A DNA stretch of 47,648 bases from GCA-1730015 sp964550655. GTDB lineage: Bacteria; Pseudomonadota; Gammaproteobacteria; Granulosicoccales; Granulosicoccaceae. The notes under the pieces were generated by a model, which did not search any database, was not told the origin of the DNA, and saw only the letters and a list, made by a program, of their open reading frames with translations. Numbering within the stretch: the stretch's first letter is position 1; each line of letters opens with the position of its first letter. A program made the translations under genes and the position numbers. Below, in pieces: positions 19,481 through 28,186 of this stretch. The stretch spans positions 1 through 47,648 of the forward strand of contig CAZKAQ010000019.1 of assembly GCA_964550655.1 (NCBI GenBank), in the 5' to 3' direction.

Positions 19481-19729
19481 ATGCTTCGAACGGTTCATCT
19501 GTGGGGCGGTTTACGTCCCGCCGTTGACGGGGCCGAAAGTGTCGAGATACATGCTGAAACTATTAGAGAGCTAATGCGAGTACTGGCAGAGCAATACCCG
19601 AAGCTACAATCACAACTAGATGCAGGTATTGCTGTATCGATAAACGGTACAATCTTCCGCGACGACTGGTCACAGCAATTGCCGGTTGATGCTGAAATCT
19701 ATCTGCTACCGAGAATAGAAGGCGGCTGA
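19481..19729 (+). CDS. MoaD/ThiS-family sulfur-carrier-like protein
   Basis: This 82-residue protein has a beta-grasp sequence pattern and ends in RIEGG, the double glycine at which MoaD and ThiS proteins are activated and charged with sulfur. It starts with ATG four bases after the stop of the molybdenum hydroxylase large subunit, so it belongs to that operon. MoaD supplies sulfur for the molybdopterin dithiolene, which makes a link to cofactor supply natural. A dedicated carrier inside a hydroxylase operon is less common than the general moaD. A longer frame from 19445 overlaps the upstream gene and is less likely. Confidence 0.8.
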   Translation: MLRTVHLWGGLRPAVDGAESVEIHAETIRELMRVLAEQYPKLQSQLDAGIAVSINGTIFRDDWSQQLPVDAEIYLLPRIEGG

Positions 19730-19745
19730 TTACGCAGAATTCAGG

Positions 19746-21131
19746 TCAGATATGTAAGCCATGACCCAGCAGACTCAAACAAGCCTCCTGAAACCCTTCA
19801 CTGATTGTCGGATGTGCATGCACAGTGGCGGCGATGTCCTCTGCTCTGGCTCCCATTTCAATGGCTATAGAAAAAGCCGCAGACAATTCTGAAACCTGTG
19901 ATCCAACTGCTTGCACGCCCACAACAACACCATTGTCTTTTCGCGCTACCACCCGGATGAAACCGTCTTCACGCTCCATGGTCATTGCACGTCCGCTGGC
20001 CTGCAAAGGGAACTGCCCGACTGAAACTTCAATACCCTGTTCGGCTGCCTCATCAGGGCTTAAACCTGCAGTGACTATCTCGGGATCGGTAAAGCACACT
20101 GCGGGTATGCAGTGTTTATCAAATACGTTGCTGCCACCGGCAATGATATCGGCAACAACTTCGCCCTGAGCCATCGCTCTGTGTGCCAGCATCGGTTCAC
20201 CTGTGACATCACCAACGGCATAAACGCCTCGCATTGAAGTCTGACACTTATCATCAATAGAGATACAGGATCCATCCATAGTCAGACTGAGTTCCTCAAG
20301 TCCGTAATCACCACGCGGTTTACGACCAACCGTGACCAGCACCTTGCTTGCCGCGAGACTGCGTGTACTGCCATCCTGCAATTGTATTTCGAGATTATTG
20401 CCCGACAACTCTTTGGCCCGGGCGTTTAACATGAGCTCTATATTCAGCTCCGACAATCGCGCCGCAACCGGTGCTGTCAGTGCGGCATCGTACTGCGGCA
20501 GGATCCGATCAGCAGACTCTACAACTATCACGCGACTACCAAGCTTGGCAAACGCTGTACCGATTTCAAGCCCGATATAACCACCACCGACAACAGCGAG
20601 TGACTCGGGAACCTCCGAGAGATCCAGTGCTTCTGTAGAAGACATGACATTGCCGCCAAATGGCAGTGACGGTATTTCTATCGGCTCTGAGCCGGTAGCA
20701 ATGACTATGTTAATCGCGTGTACTTTTACCGGTCCGTCACTGCTTAGCACTTCAACGGTTTTGCCATCCAGAAAGCGAGCCTTGCCCTGCAGCGCTTCGG
20801 CACCGGCGCGTTTAAGCAAACCACTGACACCTGAATTTAATTTTTTAACAATGTTGTCTTTCCATTCAAGCGTTTTGGAAAAATTGATTTTGGCATTTCC
20901 CGCACTGATTCCAATGGCGTTTTCCGAACCAAAGATGCATGCCTTATAAAATTCATCTGCTGCATGAATCATCGCTTTGGATGGAATGCAGCCGACATTC
21001 AAACAGGTGCCTCCTGGTTTATGCTCTTCCACTATCAGCGTGTTGACACCCTGCTTTGCAGCGCGGATAGCACAGACATATCCACCCGGGCCCGCACCAA
21101 GTACCAGTAAATCTACTTTTTTATCAGTCAT
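19746..21131 (-). CDS. lpdV: Dihydrolipoyl dehydrogenase (E3) of the branched-chain oxoacid dehydrogenase complex
   Basis: E3 reoxidises the dihydrolipoyl arm of E2 with FAD and NAD+. The 461-residue protein has the N-terminal FAD motif GAGPGGYVCAIRAAKQG, the redox disulfide in GGTCLNVGCIPSK, the NAD-binding VVGGGYIGLEIGTAFAKLG and the C-terminal HAHPTISEG, which holds the active-site His-Glu pair. It is the last gene of the bkd operon, three bases after the E2 gene, so it is most likely the dedicated LpdV-type E3. The symbol follows Pseudomonas usage. It converges with the MoaD-like gene, leaving only 16 bases between stops. Confidence 0.93.
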   Translation of the reverse strand: MTDKKVDLLVLGAGPGGYVCAIRAAKQGVNTLIVEEHKPGGTCLNVGCIPSKAMIHAADEFYKACIFGSENAIGISAGNAKINFSKTLEWKDNIVKKLNSGVSGLLKRAGAEALQGKARFLDGKTVEVLSSDGPVKVHAINIVIATGSEPIEIPSLPFGGNVMSSTEALDLSEVPESLAVVGGGYIGLEIGTAFAKLGSRVIVVESADRILPQYDAALTAPVAARLSELNIELMLNARAKELSGNNLEIQLQDGSTRSLAASKVLVTVGRKPRGDYGLEELSLTMDGSCISIDDKCQTSMRGVYAVGDVTGEPMLAHRAMAQGEVVADIIAGGSNVFDKHCIPAVCFTDPEIVTAGLSPDEAAEQGIEVSVGQFPLQASGRAMTMEREDGFIRVVARKDNGVVVGVQAVGSQVSELSAAFSIAIEMGARAEDIAATVHAHPTISEGFQEACLSLLGHGLHI

Positions 21132-21134
21132 AGC

Positions 21135-22403
21135 TTATGCCTCCACCAATAACATCGCAGGTTTTTCCAGCAGCGTTTTAAGTTTTTGCACCATGACCGC
21201 GGCATCCCATCCGTCAACCACACGATGATCAAACGAACACGATATATTCATCATATTGCGCGGCACAAACTGCTGGCCATCCCAATGAGGTCGCATGACC
21301 ATTTTATTGATACCAACAATGGCGACTTCGGGATGATTGATTATCGGTGTGGTCGCAATCGCACCCAGAGGTCCAAGTGACGATATGGTGATTGTGGAAC
21401 CGCTCAGTTCGTCGCGTGCGGCACTGCCGTCTCTGCAGGCTGTTGCAAGCCGTGTAACCTCGCCTGCACTATCCCACAGGCTTTTGACTTCACAGTGTTT
21501 TATCACAGGCACCATCAAACCGTTATCTGTTTGTGTGGCGATGCCAATATGCACACCGCCATACTGGCGAATAACTTCGGCTTCATCGTCATAGTGCGCG
21601 TTGATAACCGGTTGCAAACGTACCGCTTCAACAATGGCTTTCATTATAAACGGCAGGATGGTTAATTTACCTCTTTCAGATGCATACGAAGCATTCAGTT
21701 CTTCACGTGTCTGCTCGAGGCTTGTGACATCGATTTCTTCAACAATAGTGATATGCGGTATGTTTTTCTTCGCCTGACTCATCTTGTTAGCAATCAGGCG
21801 TCGAAGGCCAACTACTTTGATTTCTTCAACGCCGGCATTCGGTACCCGTCCACCTGCAGCATTACCGCCACTGTGATTATCAAGGTCTTCATGAACTACT
21901 CGACCGGCAGGCCCGCTGCCAGTGACTAAACGCAGATCAACACCTAAGTCTCTGGCACGTTTACGCACACTTGGTGCGGCCAGTGGTTTGTTGCCGTCAG
22001 AAGCTGATGATGTGACAGGCCCGGACTTTTCCAGTGATACCGGTTCTGCTGCTGCCACCTTCGGTGTTTCAGAGACGGATTGTTTTGCAACATCAGGTTT
22101 TTTAGCTGGCTCTGGCGTTACAGTAGTTGGCTCGGGTGAACCTGCCTCAACATTACCCTCACCATCTATTTCAAGACGCAACAGTTCGGCACCAACGGCA
22201 ATGATGTCACCGATCTCACCACCCAGCCAGGTCACTTTACCGGAAACGCTGGTGGGTATTTCAACAGCGGCTTTATCAGTCATCACCGCACCGATGACTT
22301 CATCTTCCAATACGGTATCGCCCACTTTAACGTGCCACTCAACCAGCTCGGCCTCGGCAACGCCTTCACCAACATCAGGCAGACGAATCGAATAGATACC
22401 CAT
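21135..22403 (-). CDS. bkdB: Branched-chain 2-oxoacid dehydrogenase E2 (dihydrolipoyl acyltransferase)
   Basis: E2 forms the core of the complex and transfers the acyl group to CoA. The N-terminal lipoyl domain carries the lipoylated lysine in MTDKAAVEIP. A Pro/Ala/Glu-rich linker and a peripheral-subunit-binding domain (PSVRKRARDLGVDL) follow, then the catalytic domain ending in SFDHRVVDGWDAAVM, whose HRVVDG is the active site. The ATG at 22403 is preceded by GGAGG at good spacing and gives 422 residues. A longer frame to 22478 only overlaps the E1beta gene. It sits one base after E1beta and three before lpd. Confidence 0.95.
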   Translation of the reverse strand: MGIYSIRLPDVGEGVAEAELVEWHVKVGDTVLEDEVIGAVMTDKAAVEIPTSVSGKVTWLGGEIGDIIAVGAELLRLEIDGEGNVEAGSPEPTTVTPEPAKKPDVAKQSVSETPKVAAAEPVSLEKSGPVTSSASDGNKPLAAPSVRKRARDLGVDLRLVTGSGPAGRVVHEDLDNHSGGNAAGGRVPNAGVEEIKVVGLRRLIANKMSQAKKNIPHITIVEEIDVTSLEQTREELNASYASERGKLTILPFIMKAIVEAVRLQPVINAHYDDEAEVIRQYGGVHIGIATQTDNGLMVPVIKHCEVKSLWDSAGEVTRLATACRDGSAARDELSGSTITISSLGPLGAIATTPIINHPEVAIVGINKMVMRPHWDGQQFVPRNMMNISCSFDHRVVDGWDAAVMVQKLKTLLEKPAMLLVEA

Positions 22404-22404
22404 C

Positions 22405-23418
22405 TCAGGCCTCCACTGACTGTTGCAACGCATGGCTGACACGCGCCGGGCTTGGAAAGTAATCCCACTCCTGTGCATGCGGGTAAGGCGTGTCCCACCC
22501 GGTCACGCGCTGTATGGGTGCTTCCAGTGAATAGAAACACTCTTCCTGCACGAGCGTTGCCAGCTCTGCACCAAAGCCCGATGTTCTGGTGGCTTCATGT
22601 ACGATTACGCAACGTCCGGTTTTAACTACTGAAGCTCTAATAGTATCCATATCCAGTGGCAACAGTGTTCTGAGATCAATGATCTCGGCGTCTATACCTG
22701 CCTCTTCTGCAGCTGCCTGCGCTACATAAACCATGGTTCCATAAGCCAGTATAGTCACCTGTTCACCGGATCTTCTTATCTCTGCCTTGCCCAGCGGCAG
22801 CGAGTAGTAACCTTGCGGCACTTCACCGAGCTCATGGTCACGCCATGGCACAACCGGGTTCTCGTGATGGCCATCGAACGGTCCGTTGTACAAGCGCTTT
22901 GGTTCCATAAAAATTACCGGATCCGGATCTTCAATCGCTGCCGCCAGTAAACCCTTTGCATCATACGGATTCGATGGCATGACGGTTTTGAGTCCACAAA
23001 CATGGGTAAACACAGCTTCCGGGCTTTGGCTGTGCGTCTGCCCGCCAAAGATACCACCACCTACCGGCATTCGAATTACCAACGGACAGGTAAAGTCACC
23101 AGCGCAACGATGCCTGAGGCGTGCAGCCTCCGAGACTATCTGATCGTATGCGGGATATACATAATCTGAAAACTGAATTTCAACACAGGGCTTTAAACCG
23201 TAGGCTGCCATACCAATAGCTGTACCGACGATACCCGATTCACTGATCGGCGCATCAAAGCAACGCGTTGGACCATACTTTTCCTGCAAGCCGGCAGTGC
23301 AACGAAACACACCACCGAAAAAGCCGACATCCTCGCCATACACCACAACACGTTCATCGCGTTCCATGGCAGTGTCATGCGCACTCTGGATGGCTTCGAT
23401 CATTGTCATCTTTGCCAT
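22405..23418 (-). CDS. bkdA2: Branched-chain 2-oxoacid dehydrogenase E1 beta subunit
   Basis: E1beta pairs with E1alpha to decarboxylate 2-oxoacids from valine, leucine and isoleucine with thiamine diphosphate. The 337-residue protein has the transketolase pyrimidine-binding pattern VYGEDVGFFGGVFRCTAGL, followed by FDAPISESGIVGTAIGMAAYG and the C-terminal transketolase domain with TILAYGTMVYVAQAA. Length matches bacterial BkdA2. It starts two bases after the E1alpha stop and ends one base before E2 in a tight four-gene operon. Confidence 0.95.
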   Translation of the reverse strand: MAKMTMIEAIQSAHDTAMERDERVVVYGEDVGFFGGVFRCTAGLQEKYGPTRCFDAPISESGIVGTAIGMAAYGLKPCVEIQFSDYVYPAYDQIVSEAARLRHRCAGDFTCPLVIRMPVGGGIFGGQTHSQSPEAVFTHVCGLKTVMPSNPYDAKGLLAAAIEDPDPVIFMEPKRLYNGPFDGHHENPVVPWRDHELGEVPQGYYSLPLGKAEIRRSGEQVTILAYGTMVYVAQAAAEEAGIDAEIIDLRTLLPLDMDTIRASVVKTGRCVIVHEATRTSGFGAELATLVQEECFYSLEAPIQRVTGWDTPYPHAQEWDYFPSPARVSHALQQSVEA

Positions 23419-23420
23419 AA

Positions 23421-24653
23421 CTAGTACCCGGCCTCCTGTCGTTGTTTGATCAGATGCGGTGGCATTTCAGCAAACACATCTTCAAACATATCTCTTGCTG
23501 AAGGCACACTACCGGAACTCAGGGTACCGATTGCTTCAGCTTCCTTTTGCGCTGCAAGCACTTCATCGGCAATCTCTGCTTCAGCCTGCGTGTGTCTTTC
23601 TTCTGACCATATGCCCCTGCGTATCAGGTAACCTTTCATTCTTAAAATCGGATCACCCAGCGGCCAGGCATCGCCCTCTTCTTTGGGTCGATAAGCAGAC
23701 GGATCATCTGAAGTTGAATGACCGCCCGCCCTGTAGGTGACATACTCGACCAGTGTGGGTCCGAGATTGCGTCTTGCACGTTCTGCAGCCCAGCGCGCTA
23801 CCGCTAAAACCGCCAGATAGTCGTTACCGTCAACCCGTAACGAGGGAATCCCGAAACCGTGACCACGTGCCGCGAATGTACCGGACTCACCCTTGGCAAT
23901 ACCCTGAAAGGTTGAGATAGCCCACTGGTTATTAACCACATTTAAAATAACCGGTGGCTTATAAGTAGACGCAAACACCATTGCTGCGTGGTAGTCGCTT
24001 TCAGCAGTGGAACCATCGCCGACCCAGCCTGCAGCAATTTTTGTATCGTTACTTATGGCGGAAGCCATGGCCCACCCAACCGCCTGCGGGTACTGGGTTG
24101 ATAAATTCCCCGAGATAGAAAAGAAACCGTACTCTTTTGATGAATACATAATTGGCAGTTGTCTGCCACGGTTAGGGTCCTCTGAATTTGAGTAGATCTG
24201 GCACATCATCGTTTTCATTGGATAGTCCTGCGCGATTAACAATCCCGCCTGACGATAAGTAGGGAAATTCATATCACCCTTTTGCAATGCCTTTTGAAAA
24301 GCACAGGCAATGGCTTCTTCACCGAGGTGCTGCATATAGAACGAGGTTTTGCCCTGCCTTTGTGCCATTAACATACGTGCATCAAATGCACGTAAACGCA
24401 TCATGTGTCGCAGGCCTTCGATCAGTTCGTCGTCCGCTAAATCGACTGCCCAGTCACCGGTGGCCTCACCATCGCGTGATAGTACGCGAATGATGGTAAA
24501 AGCCAGATCGCGGATTTCTCTTGGGTCAACATCGACCGGCGGTCTGCGAGCGCTGCCGGCACGCGGTATTTCGACGCCGGAAAAGTCAGGCATATCACCG
24601 GGCCGAAGCTCTGGCGCGGGCACATTAAAAGACAGGGGCGGGAATTCACTCAT
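23421..24653 (-). CDS. bkdA1: Branched-chain 2-oxoacid dehydrogenase E1 alpha subunit
   Basis: E1alpha binds thiamine diphosphate through the GDGSTAESDYHAA and VVNNQWAIST motifs, both complete here. The 410-residue length and the N-terminal extension before the catalytic domain match the Pseudomonas BkdA1 type rather than the shorter pyruvate dehydrogenase E1alpha. The phosphorylation-loop-like region YRAGGHSTSDDPSAYRP is present, as in most members. It is the first gene of the bkd operon, which turns branched-chain oxoacids into acyl-CoAs for energy or branched fatty acids. No BkdR-type regulator is adjacent. The ribosome binding site is weak (GGAAAA). Confidence 0.95.
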   Translation of the reverse strand: MSEFPPLSFNVPAPELRPGDMPDFSGVEIPRAGSARRPPVDVDPREIRDLAFTIIRVLSRDGEATGDWAVDLADDELIEGLRHMMRLRAFDARMLMAQRQGKTSFYMQHLGEEAIACAFQKALQKGDMNFPTYRQAGLLIAQDYPMKTMMCQIYSNSEDPNRGRQLPIMYSSKEYGFFSISGNLSTQYPQAVGWAMASAISNDTKIAAGWVGDGSTAESDYHAAMVFASTYKPPVILNVVNNQWAISTFQGIAKGESGTFAARGHGFGIPSLRVDGNDYLAVLAVARWAAERARRNLGPTLVEYVTYRAGGHSTSDDPSAYRPKEEGDAWPLGDPILRMKGYLIRRGIWSEERHTQAEAEIADEVLAAQKEAEAIGTLSSGSVPSARDMFEDVFAEMPPHLIKQRQEAGY

Positions 24654-25232
24654 CGCTTTTTTCCAATGGCTAAATCCGGTTACTTCGGTGGCAACAGGGT
24701 ACTCCTGCCATTCTCATACCACTGCAGCTTGACTATGTTCCCACAATATCCGTAACTCGGCACAATGCGGGATAAAACCAGCGTGTTCAGCAGCCGTTTT
24801 GGCTATTTCAGTAATTTGTGAAACTGACAGGGCTCGGTGTGAGGTACTAAGACAATGGAAAACGGCAAAAGCTCAAAACTTGTCGAGGTGACTTTATTAT
24901 GACGTCCGGCTACGGAGTCAGCGTGTTGATTGTTAATCGACGCATAGCGCCAGGTGCGATCCCGATGTTCAGACACGTTAACCTGCCGATTCTACGATCG
25001 GATAGCGGCGCTGTTTGAATGAGAGAGCATCACAACTACGACCACTGGCAGACTCGAATTCACCTGCAATCCAGGCTGGCTTAACACCTGGAACGACAGA
25101 ATAATACCTGTTACTTTAGTCCCGAACTCCACTGACAACCGGCTACGAAAAATTGTCAAGCAAACCAATTTGGTTCAGGACCGCCTCACATGCAGAATCT
25201 ACCCGCTCTGCATTACTAGAAGAAACAAGTTA
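24654..25232. other. Divergent intergenic region between bkd and the PEP-synthase-like gene
   Basis: About 580 bases with no convincing gene. It should contain the bkd promoter (minus) and the promoter of the secreted PEP-synthase-like gene (plus). One short frame with a good ribosome binding site is listed separately. The rest shows no repeats or strong hairpins that I can support. Confidence 0.5.
24899..25018 (+). CDS. Possible 39-residue ORF
   Basis: An ATG at 24899 is preceded by GAGGTG at eight bases, an acceptable ribosome binding site. The peptide (starting MTSGYGVSVLIVNRRIAPG) has no clear membrane segment and no recognised family. With a moderate Shine-Dalgarno match and short length, chance occurrence is quite possible. 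Confidence 0.2.
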   Translation: MTSGYGVSVLIVNRRIAPGAIPMFRHVNLPILRSDSGAV

Positions 25233-28142
25233 ATGTACCTCCTCCCACTGAGCCTGATCACAACCCTGCTCGCAGGCGTTCTCAATGTAGTAGTCGCTGC
25301 CGAAACTACCGGCAAAACGCCGGATCAATTGCAGCAACAACAAAAATACCGGCAGCTGGTGCAGGAGATGAAGAACAAGCCTCGCGGACCATTCGCTCGA
25401 TTGCGCTGGTTTTGCAATGACGGCAGTGTTCTGCCACCCAAAGCCTACGCCTGTGTTGAGCACGGTGGCGGTCGCCAGCATGGCGAGTGGAGCGCAGACA
25501 CAAAAACCTTGCGTGACGCGGGTTATCTGATCGGCAACGTGCTCGCAGCCGCCAACACCGGAAGCATCGCGAGAAACTATTCACCCGTCGGTGCGCTGCA
25601 GGCCATTTTGATTGAAAATTTCCTCATCGAAGTTGACGATGGCTGGATACTGCGCAAAGCGCGCTTTTATCGCGGTGCCTTTCAGGATGAAGACGAGCGC
25701 CGCGCAGCAGCTGACATAGTCAAACAACTTACCGCAAGTGGACGTCCGATAGCTGAACACTATCTGTTAACTATGGACGCCGCCAAACAACTGCGCAGTG
25801 ATAGCGGTGACCTGCAACTACAGACAAATATCCGTAACACCGCTTCAGCCATCAACAAAGCCAACGCTGACTTTACTCCGCTGCGCAACAAGATACACGG
25901 CAAAATTGACCTAACAGATGCCGATCGCGTACGCGACTTTGCCGCAAGCCGAAAGCAGGATAAACAATACGACACCATGCTGAAACTTGCAGCCGATATT
26001 GATCGGCTGTTCAGTGCTGATCGTGTTGCAGACGTACTTACCTCATTAACCGGTTCGGACAATGCAGAGGTAGCACAACTGGCTGTAGAAGCACTAAATA
26101 ACAACAGTACAACAGAGCGTTTCCGGTTAATCGGACAAATTGCCGTGGTGCTGCGTAACTCAATAGAGCGCGAGGTCAACGGACGAAATGCACGCCTGAC
26201 CACAGTAGCTGAACTGGAACAGGCGCAATTTGCACTCGGCAGTAATCTGGTGCAGCAACAGCTCGACACACTAAGCCGCGCACAGCTACTGAACCTGTTA
26301 CTCGCATCACAAGATATGTTATACGCAACCGGTCTGTTAACCGAACCCGAAAAAGATCAGTCAAACGACACCATTCACCGTGCTCTGGCCACTGATAACA
26401 AGCTGGCTGACTATCAGGAGATTCTAAGCCGGTTATCTCGTGTGCCGGTATGGGGGGAACGGCGAGTACAGTTTTTTTATGCGCAACAGGTTGGCCGCTT
26501 TGCTGAAATCGAACCGCTTGCAGTAGAGTTCGTGCCGGCCCGATTACGCAGCTCTCCGCTGTTTTTCTACTCAGCGGTACTAAAAGTACTAAGCGCCGAT
26601 GCGGCAAGGCTCGGTGGTGTTAAGCATCAGTATTTTGGTCGGCAAATAAACGATGGACTGCGCCCGCTGAATCCAGGGATAGCCCGCGGGTTTATCCATA
26701 CACCCGAGTCACTTGCGGCACTGGATCTGCCACCGGAAGACGTGATTCTTGTGGTACCTGAAACGCTGGCGGATCTGCCTCCGGTAAACGGCCTGCTGAC
26801 AGCCTTCGAAGGAAACCAGTTATCACATGTGCAATTACTGGCGCGCAATCTCGGTGTGCCGAATGTGGTCGTCAGTCGTGAGCTTCTTGAAAGCCTTAAC
26901 CGGCAACAGGGAAAATTTGTCGAGTTACTCGCCAGCAAAGGGGGGGTGGTATCTATCACCGAAACCAATCCGGTCACGACAGACTCTGCAACCACTACAG
27001 ACACAACAGGGCAAGCCGGCGTATTGATACAAATTGACGAGGAGAAACTCGATTTAACTCAAACGCTCACAATGACCACATTCGAACTCGGTTCCGACTC
27101 ATCCGGTGTTACCGTCGGTCCTAAAGCTGCGAAAGTCGCTGAACTAAACAAACTATTCCCACGCCAAACCTCCCCCGGTCTGGCGATTCCGTTCGGTGTG
27201 TTTCGAAAAATGTTAGACGACAATCAACATGCCAGCGGCCAGACAATGTTTTCCTGGATCAAGAGCAGCTATGAACAACTGTCTGGCTTGCAAGGCGCTG
27301 AACAAGCCGCATTCAGAGAGCGCTTTTTATCCGAACTTCGCAACTGGTTTCTGACCGTCGAACTGGATCCGGACTTTATTGCAGATCTGCGTTTGAAGAT
27401 GTCGGCCGAATTCGGCCCCGATGGCAGCTATGGTGTTTTTGTACGCAGTGATACCAATGTTGAAGATTTGCCAGGCTTTACCGGTGCTGGTTTAAATCTT
27501 ACCGTGCCCCACGTGGTAGGCGTTGATAACATCATTCAAGCCGTCCGCCGGGTATGGGCATCACCGTTCACAGAACGTGCTTTTGGCTGGCGACAGGCAC
27601 GCATGGACAAACCCGAGCATGTCTATACCGCCATCCTGCTGCATAAAAGTGTGCCCGCTGAAACATCCGGTGTCTTTGTTACCACCGATGTATTTGACGG
27701 ACAGCAGGGAAAAATATCTGTCGTGCTAAACGAAGGTGTGGGTGGTGGCGTGGACGGATTGTCTGCTGAAAGCCTTCGCATAGATCGCAACACCGCGGCG
27801 GTTGAACGTATGGCCAGTGCCACAGCACCTTTTAAACGTGTGCTACTTGATCAGGGCGGAGTCGCTACCGTACCAGCCAGCGGCAAAGCAGTTTTATTGT
27901 CAGAAATAAATGTCCGCGCCTTACTCGACTTCAGCAGCAGTGTCGGCAGCTGGTTTAGCAATGACCCGGATGCAATCGCCGATGTCGAGTTTGCTTTCCT
28001 TAATAATAAATTTGTTCCACTGCAGATACGTCCGCTTGTTGAACCACCTGCTGACAAACTTGAAGTGCGGTTACAACAAATGGATGAGGCGCTAAGTAGA
28101 ACTGCCGCTACACCGGTTAGTCTTTCCGAGCTACCTCGCTAG
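25233..28142 (+). CDS. Exported PEP/pyruvate-binding (PPDK/PEP-synthase-like) protein with permuted domains
   Basis: The ATG at 25233 opens a clear signal peptide (LPLSLITTLLAGVLNVVVAA), giving about 969 residues; an in-frame upstream start at 25170 would bury it. Residues of roughly 30-490 match no family I know. Around residues 495-560 comes a swivelling-domain-like segment with QLSHVQLLARNLGVPNVVV, which resembles the phosphohistidine loop TSHAAIVAR. From about 625 onward is a PPDK-type ATP-binding domain: GPKAAKVAELNKLFP, VFVRSDTNVEDLPGFTGAG and SVPAETSGVFVTTDVFDG. In PEP synthase and PPDK the ATP-binding domain comes first, so the order is reversed here. ATP is scarce in the periplasm, so the biochemical role is unclear. 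A beta-lactamase-fold gene follows after 44 bases. Confidence 0.8.
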   Translation: MYLLPLSLITTLLAGVLNVVVAAETTGKTPDQLQQQQKYRQLVQEMKNKPRGPFARLRWFCNDGSVLPPKAYACVEHGGGRQHGEWSADTKTLRDAGYLIGNVLAAANTGSIARNYSPVGALQAILIENFLIEVDDGWILRKARFYRGAFQDEDERRAAADIVKQLTASGRPIAEHYLLTMDAAKQLRSDSGDLQLQTNIRNTASAINKANADFTPLRNKIHGKIDLTDADRVRDFAASRKQDKQYDTMLKLAADIDRLFSADRVADVLTSLTGSDNAEVAQLAVEALNNNSTTERFRLIGQIAVVLRNSIEREVNGRNARLTTVAELEQAQFALGSNLVQQQLDTLSRAQLLNLLLASQDMLYATGLLTEPEKDQSNDTIHRALATDNKLADYQEILSRLSRVPVWGERRVQFFYAQQVGRFAEIEPLAVEFVPARLRSSPLFFYSAVLKVLSADAARLGGVKHQYFGRQINDGLRPLNPGIARGFIHTPESLAALDLPPEDVILVVPETLADLPPVNGLLTAFEGNQLSHVQLLARNLGVPNVVVSRELLESLNRQQGKFVELLASKGGVVSITETNPVTTDSATTTDTTGQAGVLIQIDEEKLDLTQTLTMTTFELGSDSSGVTVGPKAAKVAELNKLFPRQTSPGLAIPFGVFRKMLDDNQHASGQTMFSWIKSSYEQLSGLQGAEQAAFRERFLSELRNWFLTVELDPDFIADLRLKMSAEFGPDGSYGVFVRSDTNVEDLPGFTGAGLNLTVPHVVGVDNIIQAVRRVWASPFTERAFGWRQARMDKPEHVYTAILLHKSVPAETSGVFVTTDVFDGQQGKISVVLNEGVGGGVDGLSAESLRIDRNTAAVERMASATAPFKRVLLDQGGVATVPASGKAVLLSEINVRALLDFSSSVGSWFSNDPDAIADVEFAFLNNKFVPLQIRPLVEPPADKLEVRLQQMDEALSRTAATPVSLSELPR

Positions 28143-28186
28143 TCAATTCAAGTAAGCAAGCAAAAAACGCCACGAGTAAAATAGTT

